A DNA stretch of 18,757 nucleotides. Source: JADGHX01 sp035760965 (GTDB lineage Bacteria; Pseudomonadota; Gammaproteobacteria; Steroidobacterales; Steroidobacteraceae). The stretch's first letter is position 1. Each line of letters begins with the position of its first letter. The notes beneath the pieces were generated by a model, which saw nothing but the letters and a program-made list of their open reading frames with translations, did no database searches and was not told the DNA's origin. The DNA is taken from assembly GCA_035760965.1 (NCBI GenBank), contig DASTRY010000103.1:1-18757 (forward strand), read 5' to 3'. Shown one piece after another: positions 15,263 to 18,757 of this stretch. The translations under genes and the position numbers were made by a program.

Positions 15263-16297
15263 TCAACGAATCGTCGACCAGTCGAGGATCACCTTGCCGG
15301 ACTTGCCGGAGCCCATCGTCTCGAAACCCTTCTCGAATTCCTGCACCGCGAAGTGGTGCGTGATGATCGGCGCGAGCTGCAGGCCGCTCTGCAGGAGGCT
15401 CGCCATTTTGTACCAGGTCTCGAACATCTCGCGGCCGTAGATGCCTTTCAGCGTCAGGCCTTTGAAGATCACCTGATTCCAGTCGATGGCGGTTTCCTCG
15501 GGCGGGATGCCGAGGAGGGCGACGCTGCCGCCGTGATGCATCGTGCGGATCAGCTCGCGGAACGCGGAGGGGTTGCCGGACATCTCGAGCCCGACATCGA
15601 AGCCTTCCTGCATGCCGAGCGACTTCATGGTGTCGTCCAGCGACTCGCGCGTCACGTTGATCGCGCGCGTAGCGCCCATCCGGCGCGCAAGGTCGAGCCG
15701 GTAGTCGTTCACGTCCGTGATGACCACATGTCGCGCGCCGACGAAGCGGGCGATGGACACCGCCATGATGCCGATCGGTCCCGCACCGGTGATCAGCACG
15801 TCTTCGCCGACGAGGTTGAACGAGAGCGCCGTGTGCGTGGCGTTGCCGAACGGGTCGAGGATCGAGGCGATGTCGTCCGGGATCGAATCCGGCAGCCGGA
15901 AGGCGTTCACCGCGGGAATCGCCAGATACTCCGCGAATGCGCCCGGCCGATTCACGCCGACGCCGATCGTGTTGCGGCAGAGATGACGGCGGCCGGCGCG
16001 GCAATTGCGGCAGTACCCGCAGGTGATGTGCCCTTCGCCGGAAACGCGGTCGCCCACATTCAGCCCGCGCACTTCGCTGCCGACCTCGACGACTCGCCCG
16101 CAGTACTCGTGGCCCACGGCCATCGGCACCGGGATCGTCTTCTGCGCCCACGCGTCCCACTTGTAGATGTGCATGTCGGTGCCGCAGATGGCGGTCTTCG
16201 CGATCTCGATCAGCACATCGTTCGGGCCGACCTGCGGCTCCGGGATGTCGTCCATCCAGATGCCGGGCGCCGCTTCTTTCTTGACCAGTGCTTTCAT
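15263..16297 (-). CDS. tdh: L-threonine 3-dehydrogenase
   Basis: Zinc- and NAD-dependent medium-chain dehydrogenase that oxidises L-threonine to 2-amino-3-oxobutyrate. 344 residues (E. coli 341). Catalytic zinc ligands Cys38 (ICGTD), His63 and Glu64 (VGHEYCG); structural zinc cysteines 93, 96, 99 and 107 in CGYCRNCRAGRRHLC; NAD-binding GAGPIG at 171-176. All these positions coincide with those of the E. coli enzyme, and the segment VSGEGHITCG is nearly identical. Second gene of the kbl-tdh operon, 16 bp after the kbl stop codon. Its unstable product is used by Kbl. Confidence 0.97.
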   Translation of the reverse strand: MKALVKKEAAPGIWMDDIPEPQVGPNDVLIEIAKTAICGTDMHIYKWDAWAQKTIPVPMAVGHEYCGRVVEVGSEVRGLNVGDRVSGEGHITCGYCRNCRAGRRHLCRNTIGVGVNRPGAFAEYLAIPAVNAFRLPDSIPDDIASILDPFGNATHTALSFNLVGEDVLITGAGPIGIMAVSIARFVGARHVVITDVNDYRLDLARRMGATRAINVTRESLDDTMKSLGMQEGFDVGLEMSGNPSAFRELIRTMHHGGSVALLGIPPEETAIDWNQVIFKGLTLKGIYGREMFETWYKMASLLQSGLQLAPIITHHFAVQEFEKGFETMGSGKSGKVILDWSTIR

Positions 16298-16313
16298 TCG
16301 CCTGACTCGCTCC

Positions 16314-17504
16314 TCAGTTCTTCAGCACGCCGAGCTCGCGGCCGGCGGTTGTGAACGCCTCGATGGCGCGGTCGAGCTGCGGGCGGGTGAGCGCAGCGGA
16401 CATCTGCGTGCGAATGCGTGCCTGCCCCTTGGGCACCACGGGGAACGAGAAACCGATGACGTAGATTCCGAGCTCGAGCAGGCGATTCGCCATGCGCCCG
16501 GCGAGTGCGGCGTCGCCGAGCATTACCGGAATGATCGGGTGCTCGCCCGGCTTCAGATCGAAACCGGCGCGCTCGAGGCCGGCGCGGAAGTACCGTGCGT
16601 TGTCGAACAGGGTCTCGCGCAACTCCGGCGTGTGATCTAGCAAGTCCAGCACGCGCAGGCTGACCGCCGCCACCACCGGCGGGATGCTGTTCGAGAACAG
16701 ATAGGGCCGCGACCGCTGCCGCAACCAGTCGATGATCGGCTTGCGCGCCGAGACGAAACCGCCGCTGCCGCCGCCGAGCGCCTTGCCGAGCGTGCTCGTG
16801 ATGATGTCGACGCGGTCCGCGACTCCGCAATGCTCCGGCGTGCCGCGGCCGCGAGCGCCCATGAAGCCGGTGGCGTGGGAATCGTCCACCATCACCAGCG
16901 CGTCGTACTTGTCCGCGAGATCGCAGATGTCGCGCAGCTTCGCGATGAAGCCGTCCATCGAGAACACGCCGTCGGTCGCGATGAGCCGCGTGCGCGCCCC
17001 GGAGGCTTCCTTCAGGCACTTCTCCAGCTCGTCGAGATCGCTGTTGGCATAGCGGAAGCGCTGCGCTTTGCAGAGCCGGATGCCGTCGATGATGCTCGCG
17101 TGATTGAGCGCATCGGAGATGACGGCGTCGCGCTCATCGAGCAGCGTCTCGAAGAGGCCGCCGTTCGCATCGAAGCACGAGGAGTAGAGGATCGTGTCCT
17201 CCATCCCGAGGAAGCGGCTCAACTGCTCCTCGAGCTGCTTGTGCACCGTCTGCGTGCCGCAGATGAAGCGGACCGAGGCCATGCCATACCCGAAACGATC
17301 GAGCGCGCGGTGAGCCGCTTCACGAATTGCGGGATGATTGGCGAGGCCGAGATAGTTGTTGGCGCAAAGATTGATGACCTCGCGGTCGCCGGTGCGCACG
17401 ACCCCGCCCTGAGGCGTGGTGAGGACCCGTTCGCTCTTGTACAGGCCCTGTTCGCGAAGCGCGGCGAGGTCCGCCGTGAGACGATCCAGAACGGAGGATT
17501 TCAT
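16314..17504 (-). CDS. kbl: glycine C-acetyltransferase (2-amino-3-ketobutyrate CoA ligase)
   Basis: PLP enzyme that cleaves 2-amino-3-oxobutyrate with CoA to glycine and acetyl-CoA, working with Tdh. 396 residues from the ATG at 17504 (E. coli 398). Seen: INLCANNYLGLANHP at 44-58, the DDSHATGFMGARGRG segment with Asp207-Asp208 and His210, and the PLP-binding Lys241 in TSTLGKALGGGSGGF. An upstream in-frame ATG at 17564 would add 20 residues that do not resemble the family and would run into the transporter gene, so I prefer MKSSVLDRL. There is no clear Shine-Dalgarno, and a perfect TATAAT ends 7 nt before this ATG, which predicts a leaderless transcript. Confidence 0.96.
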   Translation of the reverse strand: MKSSVLDRLTADLAALREQGLYKSERVLTTPQGGVVRTGDREVINLCANNYLGLANHPAIREAAHRALDRFGYGMASVRFICGTQTVHKQLEEQLSRFLGMEDTILYSSCFDANGGLFETLLDERDAVISDALNHASIIDGIRLCKAQRFRYANSDLDELEKCLKEASGARTRLIATDGVFSMDGFIAKLRDICDLADKYDALVMVDDSHATGFMGARGRGTPEHCGVADRVDIITSTLGKALGGGSGGFVSARKPIIDWLRQRSRPYLFSNSIPPVVAAVSLRVLDLLDHTPELRETLFDNARYFRAGLERAGFDLKPGEHPIIPVMLGDAALAGRMANRLLELGIYVIGFSFPVVPKGQARIRTQMSAALTRPQLDRAIEAFTTAGRELGVLKN

Positions 17505-17511
17505 CCGCTGA

Positions 17512-17517
17512 ATTATA
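17512..17517 (-). promoter_or_regulatory. -10 element of the kbl-tdh promoter
   Basis: Perfect TATAAT on the minus strand; seven bases (TCAGCGG) separate it from the kbl ATG, so transcription should start at or next to the A of the ATG. The -35 region is poor. It overlaps the plus-strand -10 of the transporter gene. Confidence 0.6.
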
Positions 17518-17519
17518 CT
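17514..17519 (+). promoter_or_regulatory. -10 element of the transporter gene, overlapping the kbl -10
   Basis: TATACT on the plus strand shares four base pairs with the minus-strand TATAAT. The expected start near 17526 gives a leader of about 31 nt that holds a hairpin and the ribosome-binding site. No clear -35 is seen. Confidence 0.5.
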
Positions 17520-17528
17520 CGCCGGTAG

Positions 17529-17546
17529 GAAAGGCGAGTGCCTTTC
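17529..17546 (+). other. leader hairpin next to the transporter ribosome-binding site
   Basis: GAAAGGC-GAGT-GCCTTTC, a perfect 7-bp stem with a 4-nt loop, ends one base before GGGAG at 17547-17551, which is 5 nt before the TTG start. It nearly fills the predicted leader. It is not a match to a known preQ1 riboswitch. Confidence 0.5.
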
Positions 17547-17556
17547 GGGAGTCTGC

Positions 17557-18321
17557 TTGAGCACCGTCGATCACAAGGCCACCCGTCTCTTCATCGTGCT
17601 GTCCGGCTTCTTTCTCACGAACGCGCTCATGGGCGAGTTCGTGGGCGTGAAGATCTTCTCGCTCGAAGCCACGCTCGGCGCGGCGCCGGTGCACTGGAGC
17701 CTCTTCGGCATCAACGGCACGCTCACGTTCACGGCAGGCGTGCTGCTCTGGCCCTTCGTGTTCATCCTCACGGACACGATCAATGAATACTTCGGAGTGC
17801 GCGGGGTTCGCTTCATCTCCTGGATTGCCGTCCTGTTCATCGCCTATGCGTTTCTGACGGCTTATGTCGCGATCGCGCTCGCGCCTGCCGACTTCTGGGT
17901 CAGCTCCTACGCCGCGCTCGGCGTACCGGACGTGCAGACGGCCTATGCCCAGATCTTCGGGCAGGGCCTGTGGACCATCGGCGGCTCGATCGTCGCCTTC
18001 CTGCTCGGGCAGCTCGTCGACGTCGTCATCTTCCACCGCATCCGCCGCGTCACCGGCGAGCGGTTCGTCTGGCTGCGCGCCACCGCGTCCACGGCCGTGT
18101 CCCAGGTCATCGACAGCTTCGTCGTGCTCTACATCGCGTTCGTCATCGGGCCGCAGCACTGGCCGGCCTCGCAATGGCTCGCGGTGGGGACGGTGAACTA
18201 TCTCTACAAGATGGGCGCCGCCGTGGCGCTCATCCCGCTGCTGTATTTCATGCGCAAGCTCATCGAAGGCTATCTCGGACCCGCCACCGCGCACGCCCTG
18301 CGCGAAGACGCGGCCCGATGA
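17557..18321 (+). CDS. queuosine precursor transporter, YhhQ/VUT family
   Basis: Predicted inner-membrane importer of the YhhQ/VUT family (PF02592), members of which take up preQ0/preQ1 for queuosine tRNA modification. 254 residues with about six hydrophobic segments (roughly 10-30, 46-72, 86-108, 138-158, 180-200 and 215-232). The family signature ILTDTINEYFG at about 70-80 and the later VSQVIDSFVVLYIAF segment are clear. The start is TTG at 17557, supported by GGGAG 5 nt upstream and by the lack of a better start. It is divergent from kbl with a 52-bp gap and 20 bp upstream of putA. The substrate is assigned by family only. Confidence 0.88.
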   Translation: MSTVDHKATRLFIVLSGFFLTNALMGEFVGVKIFSLEATLGAAPVHWSLFGINGTLTFTAGVLLWPFVFILTDTINEYFGVRGVRFISWIAVLFIAYAFLTAYVAIALAPADFWVSSYAALGVPDVQTAYAQIFGQGLWTIGGSIVAFLLGQLVDVVIFHRIRRVTGERFVWLRATASTAVSQVIDSFVVLYIAFVIGPQHWPASQWLAVGTVNYLYKMGAAVALIPLLYFMRKLIEGYLGPATAHALREDAAR

Positions 18322-18325
18322 GCTT

Positions 18326-18331
18326 TAGAAT
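18326..18331 (+). promoter_or_regulatory. possible -10 of putA
   Basis: TAGAAT ends 10 nt before the putA ATG, which has no Shine-Dalgarno. If used, the leader would be only a few nucleotides long. Read-through from the transporter gene is the alternative. Confidence 0.4.
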
Positions 18332-18341
18332 AGAACCCATT

Positions 18342-18757
18342 ATGAATTCACCCCCCTTCGTGGTTGCTGATGGCGCCGCGCTCGACACTGCTGTCGGCGC
18401 GGCAATCAACCGCCTGTATCTCGCGCCGGAGACGGGCGTCGTCCGCACGCTTGCGGATCGCGCGCGTCTCGCGCCGGACCGGCGCGAGGCCGTGCAGAAG
18501 CGCGCGCTCGCGCTCGTCAACGCGGTTCGCTCCGCCAAGCCCGCCGGCAGCGGGCTCGACGCGTTCCTGCGCGAGTACCACCTGGGCTCGCGCGAAGGCG
18601 TCATCCTCATGTGCCTCGCCGAAGCACTGCTGCGCATTCCCGATGCCGAGACGGCGGATCGGCTCATCGCCGACAAGATTCCGGCGGGCGATTGGGAAGA
18701 GCATCTCGGCGACAGCGAATCGCTGTTCGTGAATGCGTCGACGTGGGGGCTGATGCT
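18342..18757 (+). CDS. putA: PutA, proline dehydrogenase / P5C dehydrogenase, N-terminal part (3' end outside window)
   Basis: Bifunctional flavoenzyme that oxidises proline to glutamate; 138 codons are visible and the frame is open to the window edge. Typical PutA N-terminal region: FLREYHLGSREGVILMCLAEALLRIPDA and DWEEHLGDSESLFVNASTWGLML (each recognisable in short blocks such as SREGV, LMCLAEALLRIPD and WGLML). The protein starts straight into this region and lacks the about 47-residue ribbon-helix-helix domain with which E. coli PutA represses its own operon, so this should be the non-regulatory type. The ATG at 18342 is 20 bp after the transporter stop and has no ribosome-binding site. 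Confidence 0.93.
   Translation, partial: MNSPPFVVADGAALDTAVGAAINRLYLAPETGVVRTLADRARLAPDRREAVQKRALALVNAVRSAKPAGSGLDAFLREYHLGSREGVILMCLAEALLRIPDAETADRLIADKIPAGDWEEHLGDSESLFVNASTWGLM

Noticed and set aside
14046..16354. Long plus-strand frames (376 and 414 codons) opposite the GH3 gene and tdh
   Set aside because: They mirror the codon structure of the real minus-strand genes and show no protein family features.
17521..17556. preQ1 riboswitch in front of the transporter gene
   Set aside because: There is a hairpin, but the leader is too short and lacks the A-rich tail and loop residues of class I, and there is no room for classes II or III.
17320..18294. 324-codon minus-strand frame opposite the YhhQ-type gene
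   Set aside because: It is antisense to a clear membrane-protein family, strongly Asp/Glu/Arg rich, and overlaps kbl in another phase.

Overview
This is a high-GC (by eye about two thirds G+C) chromosomal window of mostly housekeeping genes. Gene content and protein motifs point to a Gammaproteobacterium: an rpsP-rimM-trmD-rplS operon, a kbl-tdh threonine operon, single-subunit SppA, Ffh, RadA, CorB, YhhQ-type transporter and PutA. A xyl-box-like operator and a PP2C/FHA pair between alr and radA suggest a Lysobacterales (Xanthomonadales), Nevskiales or Steroidobacterales relative. That placement is inference. I see no phage, insertion sequence, CRISPR array, tRNA or rRNA, and no defence island.

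Layout. 1-466: 3' part of alr (alanine racemase). 535-2079, minus strand: a two-gene phosphosignalling operon, PP2C phosphatase then a two-FHA-domain protein, with a perfect CRP-type palindrome just upstream. 2400-3779: radA. 3906-5186, minus: a CorB/HlyC-type CNNM-CBS membrane protein with a TTG start. 5340-6698: ffh. 6699-7246: a 548-bp gene-free stretch carrying a degenerate tandem repeat of about 46 bp and then the rpsP promoter. 7247-9290: rpsP-rimM-trmD-rplS. 9290-10534: an exported PQQ-type sugar (sorbosone) dehydrogenase whose ATG overlaps the rplS stop codon. 10579-12477: sppA. 12495-15140, minus: a secreted GH3 beta-xylosidase/glucosidase with a PA14 domain, preceded by a near-perfect xyl-box. 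15263-17504, minus: kbl-tdh. 17557-18321: YhhQ/VUT-type queuosine-precursor transporter. 18342 to the window end: 5' part of putA, which lacks the ribbon-helix-helix DNA-binding domain.

How the parts work together. Ffh, S16, RimM, TrmD, L19 and the queuosine-precursor transporter serve ribosome assembly, tRNA modification and membrane targeting. Kbl with Tdh turns threonine into glycine and acetyl-CoA, and PutA feeds proline to glutamate, so the right end is an amino-acid catabolism block. The GH3 enzyme and the PQQ-type dehydrogenase are exported carbohydrate enzymes. The most noteworthy signals are regulatory or structural: the CRP site before the phosphatase, the 46-bp repeat, the xyl-box, the overlapping divergent -10 elements between kbl and the transporter gene with a predicted leaderless kbl mRNA, and several GC-rich hairpins that abut stop codons but lack U-tracts.
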